Counted from the first letter of the stretch, positions 43,886-53,168 are shown. The stretch: 64,000 bases of DNA from Acidibrevibacterium fodinaquatile (GCF_003352165.1 NZ_CP029176.1:1364001-1428000), one strand, 5' to 3'. Translations and numbers: made by a program. Notes: a model not told the origin generated them from the letters alone.

Positions 43886-45766
43886 TCAAATCGCGACCCG
43901 GACACCGAGTTCGACGACGCGATCGGGGGGAATGCGGAAAAATTCCGTCGCCGAAACCGCATTCCGCGCCATGGCGAGGAACAGCCACATCCGCCAGAGC
44001 GACATTTTCGGCACCATCGCCGGCACCAGCGTCTCACGGCCGAGAAAATAGCTCACCTGCATCGCATCAAACGGCAGGCCCTTGTCGCGCAGAGCCTCGA
44101 GGGCACGCGGGATATTGGGGCTTTCCTTGAAGCCATAGGACAGAATGACGCGGTAACAACCGGAGCCGAGATCTTCGATCTGGGTTCTATGCTCGGGCAA
44201 GACTTCGGGGACGTCGATATTGTTGACGGTCACGAACAGAACCTGTTCGTGAAGCACTTTATTGTGCTTGAGATTGTGGAGCAGGGCGCCGGGAACATAT
44301 TCCGGGTTGCCGGTGAGAAACACCGCGATGCCGGGGACGCGCACGGTGCGCGATTGCGGCAATCGGGCGATGAAGGTCGCGAGCGGCAGGCTGTCTTGCT
44401 GCCAGCGCGCCAGCATGAGGTCACGCCCGCGCCGCCAGGTGGTCATCAGCCCGATCAGCGCCCCGCCGATGACGAGCGGCACCCAGCCGCCCTCGACGAT
44501 TTTCAGCGAATTGGCGGCGAAGAACGTGCCATCGAGCACGAAGAAAAAGCCGAACACGATGATCGTCGCGGCGCGCGACCAGAGGAACTGGCGGCGAAAA
44601 ACGACGGCGGCGAGAATCGCGGTGCAGGTGAAGGTGCCGGTGACGGCGATGCCATAGGCCGAGGCCAGGCTGTCGCTGGTCTTGAAGGAGAGCACCAGGA
44701 TCAAGACCGCGATCGCGAGAATATAATTGATCTGCGGCACATAGATCTGCCCCTCCTCGGTCTCGCCGGTGTGGCGCACCGTCATGCGCGGGAGAAAACC
44801 GAGCTGCATGCATTGCCGGGCCATCGAATAGGCGCCGGAAATCAGCGCCTGGCTCGCGATCACCGTCGCGATGGTGGAGAGAATGACCATCGGCAGGCCA
44901 AGCCAGGACGGCGCCAGAAGATAGAACGGATTGGCGATGGCGCTCGGGTCGTTCAGCACCAGCGCGCCTTGGCCGAGATAATTGAGGATCAACGAGGGGA
45001 GGACGAAAAACGTCCATGTGGCGCGGATCGGCCGGGCACCGAAATGGCCCATATCGGCATACAGCGCTTCCGCCCCGGTGACCGCGAGCACGACCGCGCC
45101 GAGGACGATGAAGGCGATGAACCGGTAATGCAGGCAGAGCGCGAGCGCGTAGCTCGGCGAGAGCGCAACCAGGATGAGCGGATGGCGCGCGACCGCAATC
45201 GCACCCAAAACCCCGATCACCGCGAACCACACCGCCATCACCGGCCCGAAAACCCGCCCGACGCGGCCAGTGCCGTGCGACTGCATGACGAAGAGAACGA
45301 CGATAACCACCGCTGCGATCGGCAGGACATAGGTCTGCAGCCCCGGGGCCGAAACCTCGAGCCCCTCGAGCGCCGAGAGCACCGAAATCGCCGGGGTGAT
45401 GACCCCGTCGCCGAAAAAAAGGCTGGCGCCGACGATGCCGACCAGAGCCAGGCCGCGCCGGGTGCTGGCGAGCTTCGAGACCCGCTGCGCCAAGGCCATC
45501 AGCGCCAGAATGCCGCCCTCGCCGCGGTTATCGGCGCGCATCACCAGGGTCACGTATTTGACCGTGACGATCAGGATCAGCGACCAGACGATGAGCGAGA
45601 GAATGCCCAAAATTTCCGGCGCGTTGATCGGATGCGGCTGCAAGAGAACGAGGCTCGCATGGAAGGCATAAAGCGGGCTGGTGCCGATATCGCCATAGAC
45701 GACACCGAGGACCGCGAGCAGAACACCGAGCCGTGGCGCCGCCCGATCTCGTTCGGCGATGGTCAT
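43886..45766 (-). CDS. kup: Low-affinity potassium uptake protein Kup
   Basis: A 626-residue K+/H+ symporter with 12 transmembrane segments and a cytosolic C-terminal domain. The family signature [15 protein letters not shown] is near residue 21, [20 protein letters not shown] near 112, and [10 protein letters not shown] near 263. The start at 45766 begins the conserved part. The upstream 187 bp to yggS contain no gene I can support. Confidence 0.94.
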   Translation of the reverse strand: MTIAERDRAAPRLGVLLAVLGVVYGDIGTSPLYAFHASLVLLQPHPINAPEILGILSLIVWSLILIVTVKYVTLVMRADNRGEGGILALMALAQRVSKLASTRRGLALVGIVGASLFFGDGVITPAISVLSALEGLEVSAPGLQTYVLPIAAVVIVVLFVMQSHGTGRVGRVFGPVMAVWFAVIGVLGAIAVARHPLILVALSPSYALALCLHYRFIAFIVLGAVVLAVTGAEALYADMGHFGARPIRATWTFFVLPSLILNYLGQGALVLNDPSAIANPFYLLAPSWLGLPMVILSTIATVIASQALISGAYSMARQCMQLGFLPRMTVRHTGETEEGQIYVPQINYILAIAVLILVLSFKTSDSLASAYGIAVTGTFTCTAILAAVVFRRQFLWSRAATIIVFGFFFVLDGTFFAANSLKIVEGGWVPLVIGGALIGLMTTWRRGRDLMLARWQQDSLPLATFIARLPQSRTVRVPGIAVFLTGNPEYVPGALLHNLKHNKVLHEQVLFVTVNNIDVPEVLPEHRTQIEDLGSGCYRVILSYGFKESPNIPRALEALRDKGLPFDAMQVSYFLGRETLVPAMVPKMSLWRMWLFLAMARNAVSATEFFRIPPDRVVELGVRVAI

Positions 45767-45953
45767 CGGCGCGCCTTTCGCCCCGCGGCAGCGGCAGCAG
45801 CGGCCCTCATCGGGGTGAGCAAGGCGGGGGGCGGGAGAAACATCATCGTCTCGGGCCTCTGCGCGGGTTGTGCGTTGCAAAATCGTGGCGCCGGGCGGCA
45901 CCCATACGCTACCGCTGACCGACGGCGCAAGCGGGCAGCCGGGCGGTGCGGCC

Positions 45954-46667
45954 TCAGGCAGCCGCCGGGCGGGCGCCGAAAATCGCGGTGCCGAGCCGGA
46001 TTTCGGTGGCACCGGCGGCGATCGCCGCGGCGAAATCCGCCGACATCCCCATCGAGATCACCCCCAGGCGATGGCGCCGGGCGCAGGCGGCAAGCCAAGC
46101 GAAATGTGGCGCGGGATCGGCCGCAACCGGCGGAATCCCCATCACCCCGATCAACGCTGCCCCGAACCGCGCCTTACAGGCGGCGATGAAATCATCGGCG
46201 GCCTCCCGCATGACCCCCGATTTCTGCGGCTCATCGCCGAGATTGACCTCGACCAACAGATCCGGCCGCCTCTCTTCGCGCGCCATCGCCGCCGCCAGCG
46301 CCTCGGCGAGGCTGGGGCGGTCGAGGCTTTCGATGACATCGAACAACCGCACCGCGTCCCGCGCCTTGTTGGTCTGGAGATGGCCGATGAGATGGAGGCG
46401 CAGGTCGGGGTAGTTGGCACGCAGGGCGGGAAATTTCGCCGCCGCCTCCTGCACCCGGTTTTCCCCGAAATGCCGCTGGCCGTGCGCGAGCGCTTCCTCG
46501 ATCGCCGCCTGCGGCTGGGTTTTGGAGACCGCGAGCAACGTGATCGCCGCCGGATCGCGGCCAACGCCGCGCGCCGCGTGCGCGATCGCCGCGCGGCAGG
46601 CGGCGAGCCGCTCGCCGACCGTGCTGCCCTCGCCGTTCGGGCCGGGATGTGCTTGCAATGCGGTCAT
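45954..46667 (-). CDS. YggS family pyridoxal phosphate homeostasis protein
   Basis: A 237-residue TIM-barrel PLP-binding protein. The PLP lysine is in [10 protein letters not shown] near residue 45; other motifs are [24 protein letters not shown] and [13 protein letters not shown] near the C-terminus. It buffers free PLP. The ATG at 46667 has AAGGAG at 10 nt. The start codon shares the tetranucleotide CATG with the start of the divergent thiamine phosphate synthase-like gene. Confidence 0.92.
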   Translation of the reverse strand: MTALQAHPGPNGEGSTVGERLAACRAAIAHAARGVGRDPAAITLLAVSKTQPQAAIEEALAHGQRHFGENRVQEAAAKFPALRANYPDLRLHLIGHLQTNKARDAVRLFDVIESLDRPSLAEALAAAMAREERRPDLLVEVNLGDEPQKSGVMREAADDFIAACKARFGAALIGVMGIPPVAADPAPHFAWLAACARRHRLGVISMGMSADFAAAIAAGATEIRLGTAIFGARPAAA

Positions 46668-47256
46668 GGACCGCAAACTCCTTGCCTATGCCTTTCGGGT
46701 CAAGCCCTGGCGCCGGGATCGGCTGCCGACGCTCTGGCTATTCAGCGACGCGACACGTCTTCCCGACCCGCGCGCCGCGATCCTTCATCTTCCACGCGGC
46801 CGGGCCGGGGTCGTGCTGCGCGGCGCCGCCCCCGACCTCGCCAGCGCGGTCGCCGGGTTGTGCCGGGCGCGGCGGATCGCGCTTGCGATCGCTGGCGACT
46901 GGCGGCTCGCCGCGCATCTCCGGGCGGGGTTACATCTCCCCGCCCGCGCTCCCGCACGGCGGCGGGGATCGAAGCCCTGTTTCCTCACCGCCGCCGCCCA
47001 TTCGGCGCGGGAGTTGCGGCGAGCCCGCCGCGTTGGCGCGCGACTCGCCTTTCTCTCGCCGGTTTTCAGGACGGCGAGCCATCCCGGCGCGCCCGCGCTC
47101 GGGGTTGTGCGCTGGGTTGCGCTGGCGTCGCGCGCGGGACTTGCGGTCGCGGCACTCGGTGGGATCGATGGCGCGCGTGCGCGCCGCCTGCCGCGCCGCT
47201 ATTGCGCGGGCCTGGCGGCGATCACGGCGCTTGGCGGCGCCGCGCCGAACCGCTAG
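46666..47256 (+). CDS. Thiamine phosphate synthase-like protein (ThiE/TenI)
   Basis: A 196-residue protein with a TIM-barrel half that matches ThiE/TenI: FLSPVFRTASHPGAPALG near residue 130 is the pyrophosphate-binding loop, and AVAALGGIDGARARRL near 160 is the family C-terminal motif. The N-terminal part is divergent, and several thiazole or pyrimidine contact motifs are not evident, so TenI-type activity is possible. The ribosome-binding site is poor. Confidence 0.75.
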   Translation: MDRKLLAYAFRVKPWRRDRLPTLWLFSDATRLPDPRAAILHLPRGRAGVVLRGAAPDLASAVAGLCRARRIALAIAGDWRLAAHLRAGLHLPARAPARRRGSKPCFLTAAAHSARELRRARRVGARLAFLSPVFRTASHPGAPALGVVRWVALASRAGLAVAALGGIDGARARRLPRRYCAGLAAITALGGAAPNR

Positions 47257-47265
47257 AGAGCGCTC

Positions 47266-47784
47266 ATGCCGCCATCGTCGTGTCCGCCTGCCTTTGCTTC
47301 CCGCCTTGCGCTCGCGGCGTTCGCGCTCGCGCTTGCGCTCGCCGGTTGCGCGAGCAAGACGCAAACGCCCCCGCCATCCGATCCCGGCCTCGGCGCCAAC
47401 GCTGCCGGCGCGACCGCGAAAGGCGGCCCAGACGTCAATGCCGGCGTCGGGGTCAATGCCTATCTCTGGCGCGGCGCCCTGGATATCCTCTCTTTCATGC
47501 CGCTCGCCTCGGAGGATCCGTTCGGTGGCGTCATCATGACCGACTGGTATCAGCCGACTTCCGTCGCCAACGAGCGCTTCCGCGCGACCGCCTATATCCT
47601 TGGCCGGCAGATGCGCGCCGATGCCATTCGCGTCACCCTCTTTCGCCAAGTGCAGCAAAATGGCCAATGGGTCGATGCGCCGGTGAGCAAGGTCACGGTT
47701 GGCGAGCTTGAGAGCAAAGTGCTCGCCCGGGCCCGCGAGTTGCGCACCCATGACCTCGCCCATGGCGCAACCGATTCTTATTGA
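47266..47784 (+). CDS. DUF3576 lipoprotein
   Basis: A 172-residue exported lipoprotein. The lipobox LALAGCASK has its Cys near residue 28, followed by a Pro/Gly linker and the conserved GVGVNAYLWRGALDILSFMP and DWYQPTSVANERFR of DUF3576. Its role is unknown; the family is common in alphaproteobacteria. It follows the thiE-like gene by 9 bp. Confidence 0.88.
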   Translation: MPPSSCPPAFASRLALAAFALALALAGCASKTQTPPPSDPGLGANAAGATAKGGPDVNAGVGVNAYLWRGALDILSFMPLASEDPFGGVIMTDWYQPTSVANERFRATAYILGRQMRADAIRVTLFRQVQQNGQWVDAPVSKVTVGELESKVLARARELRTHDLAHGATDSY

Positions 47785-47904
47785 TCGGCGCAAATCAATC
47801 TATTTTATCGAATAATTCCAGCGGAACATTTCGTTAGAATTTCGCGGCTTATACCGCCATTCTTCGGCCAAGGCCGGCGCCCCGCCGGCAGAAGGGAGAA
47901 TGCG

Positions 47905-48897
47905 ATGATCAAACTGCAACCGAAAACGTGGCGTGCGAAACGGCAGAGCCTGCGCTGGGCCACCCTCGCCGCGCTTGCCCTCCTTGCCGCCCCGCATCCC
48001 GCGCCGGCGGCGGAGGCGACGCTTTATCCGCCCTGGCAGAACGGCGCCAATGACGATGTGACCCAGCGGGGGTTTGAGTTCACCGTGCCGGAAGTGGACG
48101 ATCTCGCCGATTTCCACGGCGATCCGATGACCGCCAAGCTCGTGCTCTATGTCGGCGGCAATTATTTCTTCGCGATGGCGCCGCTGGTCGCCGCCTTCGA
48201 GGCCGCGCATCCCGAGTTCAAGGGCCATATCTATTACGAGACGATCCCGCCGGGCATGCTGGTCAAGCAAATCGAAGCCGGCGGCACCGTCACCTCCGGC
48301 AATATGACGTGGACGGTGCCGGCGGACGCCTATTTCGCTGGCTTCAAGAAGGTGCAAGCGCTGATCAAGGACGGCCATCTCGTCGGCCCGGCGGTGCCCT
48401 ATGTCACCAACCAGCTCGCGATCATGGTGCCGAAGGGCAATCCCGGCCATGTCACCGGGCTTGCCGATCTCGGCCGCGCCGATATCCGCCTCGTCATGCC
48501 CAACCCGGCATTCGAGGGCATCGCCCGGCAGATCAAAGCGGCGCTGGAAAAGGCCGGCGGCAAGGCGCTGGCCGACCGCGTCTATGGCGCCAAGGTCGCG
48601 GATGGGACGACGTTGCTCACCCATATCCACCATCGCGAGACGCCGCTCTGGCTGATGGAGGGCAAGGCGGTGGCCGGCGTCACCTGGCAGTCGGAAGCGA
48701 TGTTCCAGGAGCATGCCGGACACCCGATCACCACCATCGCCATTCCGCCGGCGCAAAACGTCACCGCGATCTATGCTGGCGCCGAGGTCAAGGGCGCGCC
48801 GCACCCGGACGCCGCCCGCGCCTGGCTCGCCTTCATCCGCTCGCCCGCGGCGCTCGCGATTTTCGCGCGCTATGGCTTCAAGCCGTATCAGCCGTGA
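47905..48897 (+). CDS. ModA-like periplasmic substrate-binding protein
   Basis: A 330-residue exported solute-binding protein: a signal peptide ends near PAPAAEA, then PBP type 2 lobes with LVLYVGGNYFFAMAPLVAAF near residue 81 and the C-terminal SPAALAIFARYGFKPYQP seen in ModA/AfuA-like proteins. No ABC permease or ATPase is adjacent; the next gene is DoxDA. An oxyanion ligand (for example thiosulfate or sulfate) is a reasonable guess, not a demonstrated one. AGAAGGGA precedes the ATG, and the 120-bp leader is AT-rich. Confidence 0.75.
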   Translation: MIKLQPKTWRAKRQSLRWATLAALALLAAPHPAPAAEATLYPPWQNGANDDVTQRGFEFTVPEVDDLADFHGDPMTAKLVLYVGGNYFFAMAPLVAAFEAAHPEFKGHIYYETIPPGMLVKQIEAGGTVTSGNMTWTVPADAYFAGFKKVQALIKDGHLVGPAVPYVTNQLAIMVPKGNPGHVTGLADLGRADIRLVMPNPAFEGIARQIKAALEKAGGKALADRVYGAKVADGTTLLTHIHHRETPLWLMEGKAVAGVTWQSEAMFQEHAGHPITTIAIPPAQNVTAIYAGAEVKGAPHPDAARAWLAFIRSPAALAIFARYGFKPYQP

Positions 48898-48923
48898 TGC
48901 GGCCAAAATAAGGAATGTCCACC

Positions 48924-50024
48924 ATGTCCACGACCACGCTCAAACCCGGCCATCCCGCGCTCGCGACAGCGCTTGCCGATAGCGGCTGGCAGATCGCCGG
49001 GCTCGCGCTGCTCCCGGTCCGCGTCATCCAGGGATTTATTTACTGGGGCGGCGGCTCGCGGCGCTTCATCTATGCCCCCTCCAAGCTCGACGCCTGGGGC
49101 GGGCATTCTTGGATGGCGCACAAATTCCACACCGCCATGCCGGGGGCGCTGCTCGGCCTCGACAAGGTGATCGGCTTTCTGCTCCAGCATTTCGTCCTGC
49201 TCTATGCCTCGGTCATTCTGTTTTCGGCGGCCGAGCTGATCGTTGGCCTGTTTCTCATCCTCGGGCTCTACACACGGGCGAGCGCTTTGATTTCGATGGG
49301 GTTTTCGGTAGTGCTGATGCTGATGTTCGGCTGGCAAGGCGCGACCTGCATCGATGAATGGACGATGGCCGCCGCCAACCTCGCCATGGGCGGCACGCTA
49401 CTCCTTGCCGGGGGTGGCGCTTACGCGCTCGACAATCTCCGCCTCGGCCGCAACCCGGCGCTCGCCGACCGCCCGTGGTTCCGCTGGAGCGCCGGCAGCC
49501 TGCCGCTGCCGCTCGATGAGCAGCGCTTTCGCACGCTCGCCCTCGTCGTACTCGCCTTCGTCGCCGCCTTCGATATCAGCACGTATAGTTATTATCGCGG
49601 CTCGGTGATCACGCCGTTTCATGGCGGCCCGGTGAGCCCGACCAAGCACCATGTCACGCTGACCAATGGTGCGCTCGCAGCGGATGGCAGTGTGCGGTTT
49701 CATGCCTATCTCGACGCTGGCACGCCGGAGGCGCCATCGCATATCGTCGATGCCGCGCTGCTTGCCGCGGGCTCCGGCGAGGTGATCGCCCACTGGGACA
49801 CCAAAACCCTGACGTCATTGCCGAAAACCGCAATCGTCAATGATTTCGCGTATCAGCAATTCAAGCCCGGACCGTTCGGCATCGTCGCCGGCGTCGGCGC
49901 GATGGCGACGATCACGCTGCCGCCGGCGCCGGGTGCGGCGCCGCTCACCGCGCCCGGCTATGTGTTGCGCCTGACCAGCGCCAACAACCACGTCTTCACC
50001 CTGGCGCTTCCCGCCGCGCATTGA
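48924..50024 (+). CDS. doxDA: Thiosulfate:quinone oxidoreductase DoxDA fusion
   Basis: A 366-residue protein combining DoxD (residues about 15-170: GFIYWGGGSRRFIYAPSKLD, then several transmembrane helices and WQGATCIDEWTMAAANLAMG) and DoxA (from about 205: YYRGSVITPFHGGPVSPTKH and an outer beta-rich domain). In archaea the two are separate TQO subunits; bacterial fusions are known. TQO oxidises thiosulfate to tetrathionate and reduces quinone. The ATG at 48924 is chosen because the AAGGA box is at proper distance; an ATG three codons earlier abuts the box. Confidence 0.82.
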   Translation: MSTTTLKPGHPALATALADSGWQIAGLALLPVRVIQGFIYWGGGSRRFIYAPSKLDAWGGHSWMAHKFHTAMPGALLGLDKVIGFLLQHFVLLYASVILFSAAELIVGLFLILGLYTRASALISMGFSVVLMLMFGWQGATCIDEWTMAAANLAMGGTLLLAGGGAYALDNLRLGRNPALADRPWFRWSAGSLPLPLDEQRFRTLALVVLAFVAAFDISTYSYYRGSVITPFHGGPVSPTKHHVTLTNGALAADGSVRFHAYLDAGTPEAPSHIVDAALLAAGSGEVIAHWDTKTLTSLPKTAIVNDFAYQQFKPGPFGIVAGVGAMATITLPPAPGAAPLTAPGYVLRLTSANNHVFTLALPAAH

Positions 50025-50042
50025 CCGACGCATGGCTGATCC

Positions 50043-50070
50043 CGCCCGGTTCCCGAAAGGGGACCGGGCG
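50043..50070 (+). terminator. 12-bp GC hairpin after doxDA
   Basis: CGCCCGGTTCCC pairs with GGGGACCGGGCG (one G-U) around a GAAA tetraloop. No U tract follows immediately. It probably ends the doxDA transcript, or protects its 3' end. Confidence 0.5.
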
Positions 50071-50120
50071 CCTATATGGGGGCAAAGGCGGCGGGGTGGC
50101 GGGAGTCAAAAAGGCAGCGT

Positions 50121-50154
50121 GTTCTTTTTTGAAAAAAAGAACCAAAAAACTTTT
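50121..50154 (+). repeat. AT-rich hairpin repeat, copy 6
   Basis: Identical to the core of copy 1: GTTCTTTTTT/AAAAAAGAAC followed by CAAAAAACTTTT. It lies 59 bp before the start of the COG0523 gene. Confidence 0.85.
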
Positions 50155-50213
50155 GCCTGTTGGATAGCACCCGCGGCGCTATGGGCGATGTTCGTGTGGC
50201 ATGGAGTGATCTG

Positions 50214-51194
50214 ATGACGGAGGCTTCCCAACAAGTGCCGGTGACGGTGCTCACCGGCTATCTCGGCGCCGGCAAGACGACGCTGCTCAACCGCATTTTG
50301 AGTGAAAACCATGGCAAGCGCTACGCGGTGGTGGTGAACGAGTTCGGCGAACTCGGCGTTGACAATGATCTCGTCGTTGATACCGACGAGGAAGTGTTCG
50401 AGATGAACAATGGCTGCATCTGCTGCACCGTGCGCGGCGATCTCATTCGCATCCTCGGCGGGCTGATGAAGCGGCGCGACAAATTCGACGGCATTTTGAT
50501 CGAGACCACCGGGCTTGCCGATCCTGCGCCGGTCGCGCAGACATTTTTCGTCGATGAGGGGGTGCGCGAAAAAACCCGGCTGGACGCCATCGTCACCGTC
50601 GTCGACGCGAAGAATCTCCTGGCGCGGCTCGCCGACAGCCCCGAGGCGAGCGAGCAGATCGCGTTCGCCGATGTCATCGTCCTCAACAAGATGGATCTGG
50701 TTTCGGAGCCGGAAGCGGCGGCGCTGGAGGCGCGGATCCGCGAGATCAACCGTTTTGCGCGCATCCACCGCGCAACCCGCGCCGGCGTCGCCATCGCCGA
50801 TCTTCTCGACCAGGGCGCTTTCGACCTCACCCGCGTGCTCGACCATGCCCCGAATTTCCTCGAGGACGACAGCCACAGCCATAACGAAGACGTGGCCAGC
50901 ATGAGTTTCGAGGCCGAGCGGCCGATCGACCCGGAAAAATTCAACGCCTGGATCGGCGCCCTTCTCGCCGCCCAAGGCCAGGATATCCTCCGCACCAAGG
51001 GGATCCTGCACTATCCGGGCGAGAGCCGCCGCTTCGCCTTCCAAGCCGTCCACATGATGGCGGAGGGGGATTTCATCGGCCCGTGGCCGAAGGGCGCCAA
51101 GCCCGCCTCGAAATTGGTCTTCATCGGCCGCAACCTCAACCGCCCGCAGCTTCGCCGCGGCTTCCTCGCCTGTCAGGTCGATGCCGCGCCATGA
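50214..51194 (+). CDS. COG0523 GTPase (CobW family, metal chaperone)
   Basis: A 326-residue G3E-family GTPase. Walker A is LTGYLGAGKTTLLNRIL near residue 13; NEFGELGVDNDLV follows; the metal motif CICC is in NNGCICCTVRGDL near 66; NKMDL (NKxD) is near 160. A SHSHNED His-containing stretch precedes the CobW C-terminal domain. Such proteins insert or traffic Zn, Co or other metals. The ATG at 50214 follows GGAG. The stop overlaps the start of the WD40 gene by 4 nt. Confidence 0.9.
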   Translation: MTEASQQVPVTVLTGYLGAGKTTLLNRILSENHGKRYAVVVNEFGELGVDNDLVVDTDEEVFEMNNGCICCTVRGDLIRILGGLMKRRDKFDGILIETTGLADPAPVAQTFFVDEGVREKTRLDAIVTVVDAKNLLARLADSPEASEQIAFADVIVLNKMDLVSEPEAAALEARIREINRFARIHRATRAGVAIADLLDQGAFDLTRVLDHAPNFLEDDSHSHNEDVASMSFEAERPIDPEKFNAWIGALLAAQGQDILRTKGILHYPGESRRFAFQAVHMMAEGDFIGPWPKGAKPASKLVFIGRNLNRPQLRRGFLACQVDAAP

Positions 51195-52216
51195 GTGGCC
51201 TGCGGCAGGCCGACCGGCTCCTCGAAGAGCGCGGGATCGGCGAGGATTTCGGCGCCTTCGTCACCGCCGCCGCCTGGACGCGAGACGGCTTGGTGAGTGC
51301 TTGCGCGCTCGGTGACGGCACGCTCGCGCTCGCTGATAGGGGCGGCTTTCGGCGGGTTGCGGCCCATGATGGCGCGGCGCTTGCGCTCTGCGCCGATGGC
51401 GGGCCGGCGGGATTTCTCTCCGGCGGCGATGACGGGCGCTTTCTCGCGGTCTCGGCCACGGGCGAGATCACCGAGATCGCCCGGTTCGGGATGAAATGGG
51501 TCGAGCACGTCGCAAGCCATGTCAGCGGCCATCGCGCCGCCGCGATCGGCAAAAAGCTCTATCTCTTCGATCAAGCGGGGCAGACACAAAAACAGCTCGA
51601 CCATCCGTCCTCGATCACTGGGCTCGCGTTTGACGCCAAGGGCAAACGTATCGCCGCGGCGCATTACAACGGCGTCAGCCTTTGGTTCGTTGCCTCGAAA
51701 TCAGACAATCCGCGCCGGCTGGAATGGAAGGGAAGCCACACCGCGCTCGCCTGGTCGCCAGATAATGATGTGGTGGTGACGGCGATGCAGGAAAACGCGC
51801 TGCATGGCTGGCGGCTCTCGAGTGGCGAACATATGCGCATGAGCGGCTATCCGGCGAAGACGCAATCGCTTTCCTTTAGCCGCAGCGGCAAATTTCTCGC
51901 GACCAGCGGCGCCGAGACGGTGGTGCTGTGGCCGTTTTCCGGCGGCGGGCCGATGGGAAAACCACCGCTCGAACTCGCCGGCGGCGATGGCGTGCTCTGC
52001 ACGCGCGTTGCGTGCCACCCCGTCCACGACACGGTTGCCGCCGGGTTCGCCGATGGTCTGGTCGTGCTCGCCGATATCGCCTCCGAGCGCATCCTGCCGG
52101 TCGCCGCTCCCGGGCGCGGTGCGATTTCGGCACTCGCCTGGAGTGCCGATGGCGCCAATCTCGTCTTCGGCACGGAAACCGGCTTTGTCGCCCGTGTCGA
52201 TTTTTCGAAGCGCTAG
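51191..52216 (+). CDS. WD40-repeat protein paired with the COG0523 GTPase
   Basis: A 341-residue cytosolic beta-propeller: repeated units such as ITGLAFDAKGKRIAAAHYNG, HTALAWSPDNDVVVTAMQEN and SLSFSRSGKFLATSGAETVV are spaced about 45 residues apart, giving seven likely blades. No signal peptide is visible. The translational coupling to the GTPase suggests a partner or scaffold for it. The stop codon TAG is the first triplet of a double-hairpin repeat. Confidence 0.85.
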   Translation: MSGLRQADRLLEERGIGEDFGAFVTAAAWTRDGLVSACALGDGTLALADRGGFRRVAAHDGAALALCADGGPAGFLSGGDDGRFLAVSATGEITEIARFGMKWVEHVASHVSGHRAAAIGKKLYLFDQAGQTQKQLDHPSSITGLAFDAKGKRIAAAHYNGVSLWFVASKSDNPRRLEWKGSHTALAWSPDNDVVVTAMQENALHGWRLSSGEHMRMSGYPAKTQSLSFSRSGKFLATSGAETVVLWPFSGGGPMGKPPLELAGGDGVLCTRVACHPVHDTVAAGFADGLVVLADIASERILPVAAPGRGAISALAWSADGANLVFGTETGFVARVDFSKR

Positions 52217-52303
52217 AGCAAGGTAGGTTTTGAGTGAACCATCCTGTTCAATCAAAACCGGCCAACTTGCTCGCCAAAATAGGTTTAGAGCGCGATCGAC
52301 TTA
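52214..52303 (+). repeat. Double-hairpin repeat copy 3, left part (interrupted by IS)
   Basis: Contains the first stem and the 5' half of the second. The IS sits in the second loop; the right part continues at 53169 to about 53187. The first stem has one mismatch (GAGTGAAC arm). Confidence 0.9.
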
Positions 52304-52312
52304 GAGTCCCTT

Positions 52313-53115
52313 TCAAAACCTTCCCTCCAGAGCCCGGAGGGCGATGAGGGAGCAAGCGATGCTTGTAAACGCGCTGTGGATATCGATGCGCCGCTCGTAG
52401 CGGATGGTGAGACGCCGGAAGCGATTGAGCCAGGCGAAGGTGCGTTCGATGACCCAGCGATAGCGGCCGAGACGCTCGCTGGTCTCGACGCCGCGCCGGG
52501 CGATGCGCGGCGTGATGCCTCGCTGCCGGCAGGCGCGGCGGCAGCGGCGATGATCATAGGCCTTGTCCGCGTGCAGCTTTCTCGGCCTGCGCCGCGGCCG
52601 GCCGCGCTTGCCGCGGATCGCTGGGATCGCATCGAGCATCTGCTCGAAGGGCACGCTGTCATGCACATTGGCCCCGGTCAGGGCGAACGTGAGCGGGATA
52701 CCGTGACGGTCCGTGACGAGGTGGCGTTTCGTGCCGGGACGGCCCCGATCGGTCGGGTTCGGCCCGGTCGCGGCACCCCCTTTTTTGCCGCGATGGCGGA
52801 ACTGTCCAGCGCGGCCCGGCTCCAGTCGATGCGGTTGGCGTCTTGCAAGCGGCGCAGCAACTCGCGGTGCAACCGCTCCCAAACGCCGGCCGCTTGCCAG
52901 TCGCGCAGGCGCCGCCAGCAGGTTACCCCAGAGCCGCAGCCCATCTCGCGAGGCAACATCTCCCAGGGAATGCCGCTGCGTAGCACAAACAGAATGCCCG
53001 TCAGCGCGGCGCGTGCCGAGATCGGCGGCCGGCCACCCTTTGGCCGCGGGCGCGGCGGAGGGAGCAAGGGTTCGAGGATCGACCACAGGCTGTCGGAGAG
53101 TTGGGGCGCGGGCAT
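52313..53115 (-). CDS. IS5-family transposase made by -1 frameshifting
   Basis: Frame A runs from the ATG at 53115 (DUF4096-like N-domain, ISARAALTGILFVLRSGIPW) to a slippery heptamer A_AAA_AAG at 52786-52780. A -1 shift enters frame B, which holds DDE residues (Asp in LHADKAYDH, Glu in YRWVIERTFAWLNRFRRL). The first Asp is in RAALDSSAI of frame A. The fusion has about 267 residues. Without shifting, frame A alone gives a 145-residue product ending at 52678. The stop of frame B lies within the terminal inverted repeat. Confidence 0.88.
52780..52786 (-). promoter_or_regulatory. Programmed -1 frameshift site A_AAA_AAG
   Basis: The heptamer is in the correct register in frame A (GCA AAA AAG), and frame B is exactly -1 relative to it. 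A GGGG run follows, and GC-rich stem-forming sequence lies downstream. Confidence 0.8.
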
Positions 53116-53168
53116 GCCCCTTCATGAATCAAATTGAATCAAGGTACAAGCGGTTTTGAAAGGGGCTC

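Larger units (their letters stand above)
52304..53168 (-). mobile_element. IS5-family insertion sequence (865 bp)
   Basis: The ends are GAGTCCCTTTCAAAACC and, inverted, GAGCCCCTTTCAAAACC: 17-bp terminal inverted repeats with one mismatch. The target duplication is TTA (52301-52303 and 53169-53171), consistent with the TNA targets of the IS1031 group in the IS5 family, though the two-frame transposase is more usual in the IS427 group. The element appears intact. Confidence 0.92.

Noticed and set aside
44189-46189. A 666-codon plus-strand frame opposite kup
   Set aside because: Rich in Arg, Asp, Glu and Gly without domain structure; it is the antisense of a well-recognised potassium transporter.
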